This document shows, one piece after another, positions 8,669-18,184 of a stretch of 64,000 nt of DNA; within the stretch, counting starts at the first letter, position 1, and every line of letters starts with the position of its first letter. The stretch is from Leisingera aquaemixtae (GTDB lineage Bacteria > Pseudomonadota > Alphaproteobacteria > Rhodobacterales > Rhodobacteraceae), in the NCBI RefSeq assembly GCF_019801145.1, contig NZ_JAHVJQ010000006.1, forward strand, positions 1-64,000, written 5' to 3'. The notes under the pieces are model-generated. The model did no database searches. It saw only the letters and a program-made list of their open reading frames with translations, and was not told where the DNA came from. Both the position numbers and the translations under genes were made by a program.

Positions 8669-8698
8669 TGGTGCGTCCCTTTTACTGCTCTGCCTCTG

Positions 8699-9289
8699 TC
8701 ATGGTGCCTGGCGAATCAGGTAGCTGCCGCCGCCCTGCCGCACCAGTTTGTAGTCTTCTTGTTGAGGCTCACTATGCGCAGGATTTTCAAGTTTTGCGAG
8801 GGCCAGGCGCAAATTATCGCGGATTGCGTCACTTTCGCCATTGTCAAGCGCATAGGCGCGCTGGAGCACCTGAACCGCTTCGGCGGTTTTGCCGCGTTCC
8901 ATCAGCGCCACGCCCAGGTTGTTCATCGGTTCCGGCCAGGCCGGATCGGCGTCCACCGCCCGGCGCAGCAGTTCCTCAGCCTGGCCCAGCCGCCTGAGGC
9001 CGAGTTTGGCGCTGCCCATTCCCGACAGCACCTCAGCCGTCAGGCCGTGGTCCAGCGCAGCCCGGGTGAAGGCCTCCAGCGCCAGCTCATGCTCGCCTGC
9101 GGCCATCAGCCTGTGGCCGACAACCAGGCTGTCTTCGGCCTGCTGGCGGTGATCCTCGCCAGGGGCCCAGGGACTGCCCTTGTCCTGTTTCAAACCGCTT
9201 GGCGCACATGCTGCCGCCAGCGCGAGGGCGCTGGCGGCAGCTGTCATCTGCAGCAGGCGGGCGCGGGGTGCCCGATGCGTCTTGGCCAT
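8699..9289 (-). CDS. tadD: TadD-like TPR lipoprotein
   Basis: A 196-residue predicted lipoprotein with TPR repeats. The lipobox is in ALALAAACAPSG near residue 28. Repeats include ALEAFTRAALDHGLTAEVLS and AEELLRRAVDADPAWPEPMN. TadD is the predicted pilotin-like TPR component of Tad secretion systems. Its ATG overlaps the tadC stop (TAATG), indicating translational coupling. A second TPR lipoprotein gene follows after 30 bases. Confidence 0.83.
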   Translation of the reverse strand: MAKTHRAPRARLLQMTAAASALALAAACAPSGLKQDKGSPWAPGEDHRQQAEDSLVVGHRLMAAGEHELALEAFTRAALDHGLTAEVLSGMGSAKLGLRRLGQAEELLRRAVDADPAWPEPMNNLGVALMERGKTAEAVQVLQRAYALDNGESDAIRDNLRLALAKLENPAHSEPQQEDYKLVRQGGGSYLIRQAP

Positions 9290-10272
9290 TACTGGGGTCC
9301 TGAGTTGCCCATATTCATGACGCCCTGCACCGACGGACCAACAAGAATGATCAGCAACGGCGGAACTGTCAGCCCCATTGTGGCAAGTGTCATCTTCACC
9401 GGCAACTTGTTTGCGGCCTCTTCGGCGCGCATTACCCGCTTGTCACGCATTTCGGCGGCATAAACCCGCAGCGCGTCGGCGATCGAGGTGCCGAAGCTGG
9501 CGGATTGAATCATCACAGTCACGAAGGAGGAGATGTCCTGCACACCGCAGCGGGTCGCCATGTCGCGCAGCACCTTGTCCTTTTCCTTACCTGCTTTCAT
9601 TTCATAGGCGACCATCTCGAATTCAGAAGCCAAATCTGGGAAGGAGGCATGGAGCTCCTTGGCCACGCGGACAATTGCCTGGTCCAGCGACTGGCCTGCC
9701 TCGACGCAGACCAGCATCATGTCCAGCGCATCGGGGAAGCCTTCGGTGAGCTTTTGCTTGCGCTCCTCGATCCGGCGGGTGATCCAGTATTTCGGAAGCA
9801 TGTAGCCTGCGGCGCCCGGACCAATAATGCGGATTGCCATTTGCTGGCTGTCATAGTCGATGTCCGCGTTCAGCACGTAGACAAAGAACAACCCGCCCAG
9901 AAGGCCCAGAATGCCAAGAGCGAACTGGGCAAAATGGAACAGCCGTACTGAATCCTTGGAGTGATAGCCCGCCTGGCGCAGCTTCAGTTCCATTGCCGAC
10001 AGCTCTTCCGCGTCCTGCGGTTCCAGAAAATTCGCGAACTTCTGCAGCTGTTCGTTGCGGCTGGACTGGCGCAGGCGCTCCTTTTTCGGGGTTTCCCGGG
10101 TGTCAGGCCTGATGTTCTTTTGCAGCTTTTTCAGCGGGTCCTCGCGCTGGTTCATCAGCAGCGGAATTGCCAGCAGGATCATGAACAATCCGGCAATGCC
10201 AAGCGCCAGGAGCGGGCCGAGCTCACCGAATTGAGACGTCAGGAAATCGTTTATTCCGGTAACAAAATCCAC
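9289..10272 (-). CDS. tadC: Tad pilus inner-membrane platform protein TadC
   Basis: A 327-residue integral membrane protein with a T2SSF (GspF-like) domain. An N-terminal membrane segment (LLALGIAGLFMILLAIPLLM) is followed by a cytoplasmic part, a central hydrophobic pair and the conserved stretch GFPDALDMMLVCVEAGQSLD, then two C-terminal membrane segments. TadB and TadC together form the inner-membrane base that the TadA ATPase drives. The start is GTG at 10272 with AAGGAG seven bases upstream. The stop overlaps tadD. Confidence 0.92.
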   Translation of the reverse strand: MDFVTGINDFLTSQFGELGPLLALGIAGLFMILLAIPLLMNQREDPLKKLQKNIRPDTRETPKKERLRQSSRNEQLQKFANFLEPQDAEELSAMELKLRQAGYHSKDSVRLFHFAQFALGILGLLGGLFFVYVLNADIDYDSQQMAIRIIGPGAAGYMLPKYWITRRIEERKQKLTEGFPDALDMMLVCVEAGQSLDQAIVRVAKELHASFPDLASEFEMVAYEMKAGKEKDKVLRDMATRCGVQDISSFVTVMIQSASFGTSIADALRVYAAEMRDKRVMRAEEAANKLPVKMTLATMGLTVPPLLIILVGPSVQGVMNMGNSGPQ

Positions 10273-10282
10273 GGTCCACTCC

Positions 10283-11250
10283 TTAGACTTTGATGTTGGT
10301 CAGCATCCGCATGACGAACAGGTTGGCAGTCAGCATCAGGCCCACGGCGAAACAGGCGGGGATGAACCAGGGATGGTCCAGCACGTTGTCGTAATAGTTG
10401 GGGTCTTTGAGGAGGATCGCGACCAGGCAGAACAGCGGGAAGCCGGACAGGAATTTTCCTGACCATTGCGCTTCGGCGGTAATGGCCTTGACCCGGCGGA
10501 ACAGGCGGAAGCGGGCGCGGATCACCTTGGCCAGGCCGGCCAGAACCTCGGCCAAGTTGCCGCCCGACTGCTGCTGGATGGTCACAGCCACTGCGAGGAA
10601 ACGCATGTCCTGCATATCCAGCCGCTCCGCCATCTCCTTGAGCGCTTCGCCCACATCGCGGCCATAGGCGCACTCGTCGGCGATGATGCCGAATTCGGTT
10701 GCCAGCGGGTCCTCGACCTCATTGGCGACAATCTGAACGGCAGCGGTAAAGGGGTGGCCAACGCGCAGAGAGCGCACCATCAGTTCCACCGCGTCAGGCA
10801 GCTGTTCTTCGATCATCATCATCCGTTTGGAGGCTTTTTTGTTGACCCAGAAGAACACCGCGCCGACGCCGATGATAACGGAGCCCAGTACGCGGACCGG
10901 CAGCGGCGTCGATGTGCCGATGCTAAGCCCGATAAAGGCAATGGCGGCAAGACCGGCCATAATCAGAATCAGCTGTTTGGGGGAGAAGGCGATGGCGGCC
11001 TTCTGCGCCCGTTCCGACAGCAGGGAATACAGGGGAATTGACTGCGACTTGGTGTGCTGGCCCAGTTCCTTGCGCAGCTGTTCCAGCACTTGCTGGCGGT
11101 TGCTGCCCTTCTCCATCATCTCCAGCCGGCGGTTCACCTTGCTGTTGAGGCTGATGGATTTGCCGAAAACGAACAGGTACAGGCCTTCAATCAGGGCCAG
11201 AACCCCAAAGAAAATCGCACCATAGATAAGCGGTTCTGCACTCAGTTCCA

Positions 11251-11251
<1 letters not shown>
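10283..11251 (-). CDS. tadB: Tad pilus inner-membrane platform protein TadB
   Basis: A 322-residue T2SSF-domain membrane protein. The N-terminal membrane helix (LIYGAIFFGVLALIEGLYLF) and the conserved sequence LPDAVELMVRSLRVGHPF followed by GGNLAEVLAGLAKVIR are typical of TadB. It partners TadC and the ATPase CpaF/TadA at the inner membrane. Its ATG overlaps the TAA of the ATPase gene by one base, which implies coupled translation; tadC follows after 10 bases. Confidence 0.93.
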
Positions 11252-12690
<1,439 letters not shown>

Positions 12691-12714
12691 CAACTCACCC
12701 CCAATTCAAACCGC

Positions 12715-13953
12715 TCAGGCGGCTTCTGCTTCTCTGCGGCCCAGTTCGTGCAGCGAGGCTGCAAGCTTGGCGATTTCCTTGCGCAAGGGATTCTTCGCGG
12801 CCGACACGGCCAGCGGCAGGCCGTGGTCGCAGCTCTGCAGGATCTGCTTGCCGCCATCGGGCAATTGCAGGTCGATCGAGATGCCCAGCGATTCCGCCAT
12901 CCGCTTGACGCGGCTCTTGCCGGTCAGATCGGTGAACTTCGGGGCCCGGTTCAGCGCAAAGCGCAGCTTTTCGAACGGCAGATCCTCGGACTGCAGCGCC
13001 CGCTTCAGCCGCAGCGCGTTCTGAGCGGACCGCATGTCCAGTTCGATCAGCGCGAAATAGACATGCGCCATGTTCAGCACGGTCTCGGTCCATTGCACCA
13101 GCGTATGCGGCATGTCGATGACCACGAAGTCGAAGTGGCTGCGGGCCAGCCCGATCACCCTGGAAATGTCTTCGGGGGACAGCAGGTCCAGCGGCACCAT
13201 CTCTGACGGCGCGGTAAGGACCTGCAGCTTTTCCTGGAAGGGCAGCAAAGCCTGGCCAAACAGGTCTTCGTCCATGTTCTCGGATTCGCTGAGCATTTCC
13301 ATCACCACCTCGCGGCGGGGCAGGTCGAGGTAGGTCGCGACCGACCCGGACTGCAAGTCCAGATCCAGCAGGCAGACGCTGGGCTCTTCCCGTTCGCTGA
13401 GCGCCGCAAGCTCCCAGGCGAGGTTGACTGCCATGTTGGTGGAGCCGGTGCCGCCGGCGAGCCCGTGGCAGACGATAACTGCGCCTTCGCGCTGGCTGCC
13501 GGATTGCAGCTGGTGCGTGTTCTGCGGTGCTGCGGGGGCGGGGGCCTGCAAGCGTTCGATCGCTGCCTGCAGTTCCTGCTCCGGAAGCGGGTAGGGGACG
13601 AATTCATCCGCGCCCTGGCGCAGCAGCGTATGCAGCGCTGCCGGGGTCACATCTTCGGCGATCAGAATAACCTTGATGCCCCGGGCCTTGGCCTGGGTGA
13701 TGACTTCACCCATCAGCGGCAGGTCGTCTTCGTCGGCGCTGTCGATGGCCAGGGCCACAAACTGCAACGGTTCCGACTCGGCCTGGCTGAAGAAGGCCAG
13801 CGCCTCGGCAAAACCCAGATCGCCCCAGGCCTCGCCCAGCGCGGCTTCCATGTCTTCGATCAGAAGGTCGAAATTCTGCACGTCGCGGCTGATCGTGCAG
13901 GCAACAATCGCAGGTGTTTCTGTTTGCGGCATACCGCTGCTCATCGCCATCAT
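12715..13953 (-). CDS. cpaE: CpaE/TadZ-type pilus localisation ATPase
   Basis: A 412-residue protein with an N-terminal receiver-like domain (GIKVILIAEDVTPAALHTLL) and a C-terminal MinD/ParA-like domain. The deviant Walker A reads CHGLAGGTGSTNMAVNLAWE, so the usual lysines are missing, as in many TadZ proteins. Other MinD-type features are CLLDLDLQSGSVATYLDLP and FDFVVIDMPHTLVQW. CpaE/TadZ places the pilus machinery at a cell pole. Three Met codons cluster at the start; 13953 is the first, but 13944 fits the AAGG spacing better. Confidence 0.9.
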   Translation of the reverse strand: MMAMSSGMPQTETPAIVACTISRDVQNFDLLIEDMEAALGEAWGDLGFAEALAFFSQAESEPLQFVALAIDSADEDDLPLMGEVITQAKARGIKVILIAEDVTPAALHTLLRQGADEFVPYPLPEQELQAAIERLQAPAPAAPQNTHQLQSGSQREGAVIVCHGLAGGTGSTNMAVNLAWELAALSEREEPSVCLLDLDLQSGSVATYLDLPRREVVMEMLSESENMDEDLFGQALLPFQEKLQVLTAPSEMVPLDLLSPEDISRVIGLARSHFDFVVIDMPHTLVQWTETVLNMAHVYFALIELDMRSAQNALRLKRALQSEDLPFEKLRFALNRAPKFTDLTGKSRVKRMAESLGISIDLQLPDGGKQILQSCDHGLPLAVSAAKNPLRKEIAKLAASLHELGRREAEAA

Positions 13954-14097
13954 CCTTGTTCACTTGGGCGGACCGGGCCATGGGCACAGTCCGCCTCTTG
14001 GAAACAATGTCGGTGGCAATCTAGGCGATATTGGGGCCAAAAATCCCCAAATATGGGGAATTGTTACTACTTCGTAACCGCTGTATGCGGCTGCGGC

Positions 14098-14727
14098 TTA
14101 GTCCAGAGTGCGCTCCAGCGATTTCTGCTCGGTCAGAGTGGTGGCCGGCACCGCGCTTTCCAGATATTCGCGATAAATGATCTTGGCGTACTTCCCGTCC
14201 AGCACCGTCGGGTGGCGCTTCAGGAAGCCGCTTACCTCTGTGACAGTACGGCGGTTGCGGCGCTCGCGTTCCGGTGTCGGGATCAGCGGCTGTGTTTCGC
14301 CATGAGAGATCACGGCCTCCAGGCGGCTGCGGCTGATGCCGCGCGACACCAGATAGTTCACCGCCGCGCGGGCACGGCGCATGCCGAGGGCTTTGTTGTA
14401 GGCATTGCTGCCGACAGCGTCGGTGTGGCCAAAGACACGGAACCGCACCTCGGGGAACTGCCTGATCCAGTGCGCCTGCTGATCCAGCACTGTGCGGGCT
14501 GTCTGATCCAGACGTGCGCTGTCGAAGTCGAAGTTGATTGTTGTGGGCACTTCCTTGGCAAACCGGCTCGCCAGCTGGATGGCAAAGCTGCGCTCGCCGC
14601 TCATTACTGCGGCGTTATTAAAAGTGGCATCGCCAAAATTGCCCCTGCGGTTCAGTTCACTACCCGCCTCGTGCTCGCAGGCAGCCGCGGTCAGGACAAG
14701 GCCAAGAATTGCAGCGGTTCTGATCAT
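14098..14727 (-). CDS. OmpA-family lipoprotein in the Tad locus
   Basis: A 209-residue predicted lipoprotein with a C-terminal OmpA/MotB peptidoglycan-binding domain. The signal peptide MIRTAAILGLVLTAAAC ends in a lipobox. The domain landmarks are RFRVFGHTDAVGSNAYNKAL and RRARAAVNYLVSRGISRSRL, with the Asp and Arg that bind diaminopimelate. The ATG at 14727 is chosen over an upstream GTG because AGGAG lies 8 bases before it. It occupies the place that cpaD or rcpB has in other Tad loci, between the secretin and cpaE, and probably anchors the secretin channel to peptidoglycan (inference). Confidence 0.85.
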   Translation of the reverse strand: MIRTAAILGLVLTAAACEHEAGSELNRRGNFGDATFNNAAVMSGERSFAIQLASRFAKEVPTTINFDFDSARLDQTARTVLDQQAHWIRQFPEVRFRVFGHTDAVGSNAYNKALGMRRARAAVNYLVSRGISRSRLEAVISHGETQPLIPTPERERRNRRTVTEVSGFLKRHPTVLDGKYAKIIYREYLESAVPATTLTEQKSLERTLD

Positions 14728-14741
14728 CTGTGCCACTCCTA

Positions 14742-16148
14742 TCAGTCCAGCACGTAGCCGTACGAGCCGTTGAAATCCTGCTTGGCCACCTCAGCTGCGG
14801 GGCCGTTCTTTGTGCGGGACGTGCGCCCGAACAGGAACAGGTCCTTCTCGCTGGGCGGTGCCACCCTGTCGGTGGGCAGGGTCAGCGCTTCGCCGCGGGT
14901 CGGGGTGACGAGATGGGCGCTGATGATGATCACCAGTTCCGTCTGCTCGCGCTGATAGTCAGCGCTGCGGAACAGCGCACCCAGCACCGGCACATCGCCC
15001 AGCCAGGGCAGCTGCGAGGAATTGTCGAGGAACTCGTCGCGGATCAGGCCGGCAATGGCAAAGCTTTCGCCGTCACGCATTTCCACGGTGGTGGAGGTCT
15101 CGCGGCGAGTGAAGGCGTCAATGGTCAGGCCGCTCAGCTCCAGCGAGTTGGACGGGTCAATGGCCGACACCGCAGCGTTCAGTTCCAGATTGATCAGATC
15201 GCCGTCGACCACCCGCGGGATGAAGTTCAGCTCGATCCCGAAAGGCTTGAATTCGATGGTGATCACGCCATCTTCCTGCGCCACCGGCACCGGGTATTCG
15301 CCGCCGGCCAGGAATTTGGCCTCTTGCCCAGAGAGGGCAGACAGGTTGGGTTCGGCCAGGGTGCGGACGACGCCTTTCTGCTCCAGCGCTTCCAGCAGCA
15401 GGCTGACCTGGACGGAGCCTGCGTTGAAGCCAAACAGGAAGGCGCCGGTGTTCTCGTTGGCGGCGGGGATGTTGCCGGCCAGCGAGTTGGCCAGCGAGCC
15501 AGAGGTGTTCAGTGTATTGTAGCCGCCGGTGCGGCCGTTGCCGGTTCCGCCGTTGAAGCCCAGCGAGGCGCTCAGCGATTTCGAGACCGAGCGCTGCATT
15601 TCGGCAAAGCGGACCTTGAGCATCACCTGCTGCACGCCGCCGACCGACATCAGGTTGCTGACCCGCTCCGGCGCGTAGCGCTCTGCCAGGTCCAAGGCCC
15701 GTTGCAGCCTGGCGGAGCTGGAGACGGTGCCGGACAGCACGATACCGTCATTGGCGGTGCGCACTTCGATTTTCTCATTGGGCAGGATCTGGCGCAGGCG
15801 CTGCTTGAATTCGGTGACATCAGCGGCAACCCGGACATCAACGTTGGTGATCAGCCGGCCGGAGCCGTCGAGCAGCGTCAGCGTGGTCAGACCCGGCGAT
15901 TTGCCCAACACGTAGATGGTGCGGTCGGACAGGGATGAAATATCCGCTATGCTGGGATTGGCGATGCTGAGCTCCGCAAAAGGTGTTTCGCTCTCCACCA
16001 CCACAGCGCGGTTCATGGGCACATCCAGCGTCGCCGCTGTGCCCTTTTTCACCACCCGCAAAGATTGTGCCGATGCCCCATCAGCATTCGGTATGCTAAA
16101 AAGCGAGAGCCCCACCAGGGCCGCCGCCACGAACCGTCGAATTGCCAT
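14742..16148 (-). CDS. cpaC: Tad pilus outer-membrane secretin CpaC/RcpA
   Basis: A 468-residue secretin. A Sec signal peptide (AIRRFVAAALVGLSLFSIPN) precedes a pilus-assembly N-terminal domain with DVPMNRAVVVESETPFAELS, then a BON-like part and the secretin barrel, recognised by VKVRFAEMQRSVSK-like and VPVLGALFRSADYQREQTEL (near residue 415). It forms the outer-membrane channel for the Flp pilus. ATG at 16148 has AAAGGCAGG upstream and is preferred to the in-frame GTG at 16169. The OmpA-type gene begins 14 bases beyond its stop. Confidence 0.94.
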   Translation of the reverse strand: MAIRRFVAAALVGLSLFSIPNADGASAQSLRVVKKGTAATLDVPMNRAVVVESETPFAELSIANPSIADISSLSDRTIYVLGKSPGLTTLTLLDGSGRLITNVDVRVAADVTEFKQRLRQILPNEKIEVRTANDGIVLSGTVSSSARLQRALDLAERYAPERVSNLMSVGGVQQVMLKVRFAEMQRSVSKSLSASLGFNGGTGNGRTGGYNTLNTSGSLANSLAGNIPAANENTGAFLFGFNAGSVQVSLLLEALEQKGVVRTLAEPNLSALSGQEAKFLAGGEYPVPVAQEDGVITIEFKPFGIELNFIPRVVDGDLINLELNAAVSAIDPSNSLELSGLTIDAFTRRETSTTVEMRDGESFAIAGLIRDEFLDNSSQLPWLGDVPVLGALFRSADYQREQTELVIIISAHLVTPTRGEALTLPTDRVAPPSEKDLFLFGRTSRTKNGPAAEVAKQDFNGSYGYVLD

Positions 16149-16298
16149 GTGACCTGCCTTTCCGATCACGCCTCAATACCCGGGTCTTTTTGCCCGCTCT
16201 TGTCCGCACTGTGGTGCAGTTCCCGAATTATTGCAAGAATCAATGGCTTCGGAGCTGTTCCTGGAGCGCTGCAATTGTGGGGCCTTGGCAACACGCAA

Positions 16299-16332
16299 AT
16301 CAGCCGCCCTTCGTTTTGAAGGTGCGGCTGAT
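16299..16332 (-). terminator. Hairpin between cpaB/rcpC and the secretin gene
   Basis: ATCAGCCGC (16299-16307) pairs with 16324-16332 and CCTTC (16308-16312) with GAAGG (16318-16322), leaving one bulged base and a short A/T-rich loop. There is no long T run in the direction of the operon, so it may act as a processing or attenuation element rather than a full terminator. Confidence 0.5.
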
Positions 16333-16363
16333 CCAGGTAACAGGCTGTGCTGGAATGGAAAAT

Positions 16364-17221
16364 CTAGTTTGTGCAGGGGATCGGAATTGTCACAACTTCG
16401 GCGCCGCGGCGGGTGCGAATTGTACAGACTTTTTCCTTTTCCACCTCCTGAGGCGCTTCCAGGGCGCCCAGGCCAAGCAGCTTGCGCTGGTCCACTTCGA
16501 CGAAGGAGGCGATGGTGTCGTCGCCGGCGCCGACCAGAGCCAGTGACAGCCGCCCGGTGCTTTGCGCCTGGGCCAGGGCGGCGACCTGCTCAGGGCGCAC
16601 TGCCACGGTGACGGTGCGTGCGATGATGGCTCCATTGATATCGCCGCCAGCGCTTTGATCCACCGCCACCAATTCAACGTTGGTATCAATCAGCCGGGTC
16701 GCTTCTCCGCTCGTGCCGCCGGCACCCGGCATCATGCCGGTCCAGTAGACATCCACCTTGTCGCCGGGCCGCAGAAACCCGGAAACACCGGAAGAGACGT
16801 CGACCTTGATTGCAAAGGCGCGCATCCCGCGCTGAAGTCGCGAAGTGATGCCGGCATCCTCGCCGGGGGCGGTAAGCTTGACCGCCATGAGAGCTTCATT
16901 TGTTTCCATTGCGCGCAGCACAACACGAAGCTTGTCGCCGGCGTGCGGTGGGAACAGTTCATCGGCAGAGGTGAATGCGCCTTCGGGAATGGCATTTTCC
17001 GGCCAGCGCACGGCACGCACCGCATCCTTGGTGAGACGCTCGCCGTATTTCAGCGCCTTGGTGGCGACGTACACTTCCACCGTCGGCACGGCCTCTGCAC
17101 GGGCGGCGCGTTCGCGCGCCAGTTCATCCTGGTAGGCTGAAATATAATTCTTGGCCATCAAGACGGCACCGCCAGCAAGGGCGACACCGACAATCAGCAC
17201 AAGTCCAAAAACTGCACGCAT
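16364..17221 (-). CDS. cpaB: Flp pilus assembly protein CpaB/RcpC
   Basis: A 285-residue protein with one N-terminal membrane anchor (FGLVLIVGVALAGGAVLMA), a SAF domain (VYVATKALKYGERLTKDAV) and the RcpC/CpaB core (MRAFAIKVDVSSGVSGFLRP, then GDKVDVYWTG). In Tad systems CpaB/RcpC is periplasmic and associates with the secretin. It lies between the pilin genes and the secretin gene; a hairpin sits in the 215-base gap that follows. Two Cys near the C-terminus (KVCTIRTRRG and PIPCTN) could form a disulfide. Confidence 0.92.
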   Translation of the reverse strand: MRAVFGLVLIVGVALAGGAVLMAKNYISAYQDELARERAARAEAVPTVEVYVATKALKYGERLTKDAVRAVRWPENAIPEGAFTSADELFPPHAGDKLRVVLRAMETNEALMAVKLTAPGEDAGITSRLQRGMRAFAIKVDVSSGVSGFLRPGDKVDVYWTGMMPGAGGTSGEATRLIDTNVELVAVDQSAGGDINGAIIARTVTVAVRPEQVAALAQAQSTGRLSLALVGAGDDTIASFVEVDQRKLLGLGALEAPQEVEKEKVCTIRTRRGAEVVTIPIPCTN

Positions 17222-17334
17222 TGTGTTACCTCCATGGCTGCCAGCCGCATCCGCACGGGGGCTTTGGCGGGCAGATACATACTAGGCGCCGCGGCGGGTA
17301 TTCCTGCTATGCAGGGCGCTGCAGCGCGGCGGGA

Positions 17335-17511
17335 TTATCCGACGGTGATCGAAGCAAGGTAGCTGCCAACCCGTTCGGCCAGGTCCCCGGTTCCGTCTGT
17401 GACGGCTAGGGTGCCTGCAGCGACGAGGCCGACGACAACAGCGGTCAGAACCACCCAGTCGACGGTTACGGCGCCATCCTCGCTTGTGCGGAATCTCTTT
17501 AACAACGGCAT
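17335..17511 (-). CDS. flp: Flp-family type IVb pilin (second pilin)
   Basis: A 58-residue prepilin. A short basic leader ends MPLLKRFRTSEDG, then the hydrophobic helix begins AVTVDWVVLTAVVVGLVAAG. Processing after Gly13 would put Asp at +5 and Trp at +6, where canonical Flp pilins have Glu-Tyr. The ATG at 17511 is used; the longer open frame upstream is not pilin-like. It is second in the operon, 106 bases after the first pilin gene with a hairpin between. Probably a minor or alternative pilin. Confidence 0.85.
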   Translation of the reverse strand: MPLLKRFRTSEDGAVTVDWVVLTAVVVGLVAAGTLAVTDGTGDLAERVGSYLASITVG

Positions 17512-17546
17512 CACGGAACCCTTTGTCGCTAAGATTTCAGCATGAA

Positions 17547-17574
17547 GGCCGCGTCCCGGTTTCAGGACGCGGCC
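17547..17574 (-). terminator. Hairpin between the two pilin genes
   Basis: A perfect 10-bp stem, GGCCGCGTCC (17547-17556) with GGACGCGGCC (17565-17574), and an 8-base loop. Reading on the minus strand, only TTCATG follows, so partial termination is more likely than a full stop. This would make the first pilin mRNA more abundant than the rest. Confidence 0.55.
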
Positions 17575-17617
17575 CCCGCTCATTCAGACTGTATAAGTCA
17601 CAGTCGCTGACTTATGC

Positions 17618-17827
17618 TTACGGGGTGCTGCCGCCGCTAACACCGGCGGTGCCCGGCGAGGATGCGGCGATGTAAGCGCCGGTATCAGCGGCCAGGCTGG
17701 AGGAGTTGGATTCGATCGCGGTGTACACGACGCCGGCCAGAGCACACACGGCTGCGGTCAGAACAACCCAGTCAACGGTCACCGCGCCGGATTCGTCTTT
17801 GCGGAAGTTTTTGAAGAATTTGATCAT
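17618..17827 (-). CDS. flp: Flp-family type IVb pilin (first, probably major pilin)
   Basis: A 69-residue prepilin: leader MIKFFKNFRKDESG, then AVTVDWVVLTAAVCALAGVV. As in the second pilin, the +5/+6 positions after Gly are Asp-Trp rather than Glu-Tyr. The C-terminal part is Ser/Gly/Thr-rich (AASSPGTAGVSGGSTP). ATG at 17827 has GGAGGGACC upstream. It is the promoter-proximal gene of the Tad locus and should be its most expressed product. The 357-base gap upstream separates it from the divergent transglycosylase gene. Confidence 0.88.
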   Translation of the reverse strand: MIKFFKNFRKDESGAVTVDWVVLTAAVCALAGVVYTAIESNSSSLAADTGAYIAASSPGTAGVSGGSTP

Positions 17828-18184
17828 GGTTTGGTCCCTCCAAAGGATCTCAGAATTTGCAACATCCCGCCTTCTCGCCAGGGTCTGCTCTCTCACCTGC
17901 TTGACCACTGTCCGGCTTGGATGAGTACATATAGCCAGTGCAGCGTGGCAGGATTTGGGCTGAATTCCGGAAAACAGCGCCCAATTTTTACTTTTCGGCA
18001 ATATTCCGTATAAGGCGCAGAAAACGCAGTATTAATTTTTTGTTATCAAGCCGCCTTCAGTGGTATTTTGGCGCCAGTCCGGGGCAAATAAGGCGGTTAC
18101 GCCAGATTCCGGGGCGGGAATGCTGGATATTGGGGGCCAAGTTTTTCAGTCTGGGGCAAACAGAAACCACAGGCAGGCAAGGCA
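17828..18184. promoter_or_regulatory. Divergent intergenic region, pilin versus transglycosylase
   Basis: A 357-base gap, visibly more A+T-rich than its surroundings around 17985-18060. It holds no gene that I can support. It contains a CtrA-like sequence TTAATTTTTTGTTAT (18032-18046; consensus TTAA-N7-TTAA), a direct repeat CAGTCYGGGGCAAAYA at 18075-18090 and 18147-18162 with a partial copy at 18103-18115, and GATATTGGGGGCCAA (18126-18140), nearly identical to a site at 14027-14040. No clear -35/-10 pair was identified. Confidence 0.45.

Noticed and set aside
13465-14757. Long plus-strand open frame over cpaE and the OmpA gene
   Set aside because: It is antisense to two clearly conserved genes and has no recognisable domain; in GC-rich DNA such shadows are common.
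17900-17960. Sigma-54 promoter for the pilin genes
   Set aside because: No sequence matched the GG/GC elements with the proper 10-base spacing.
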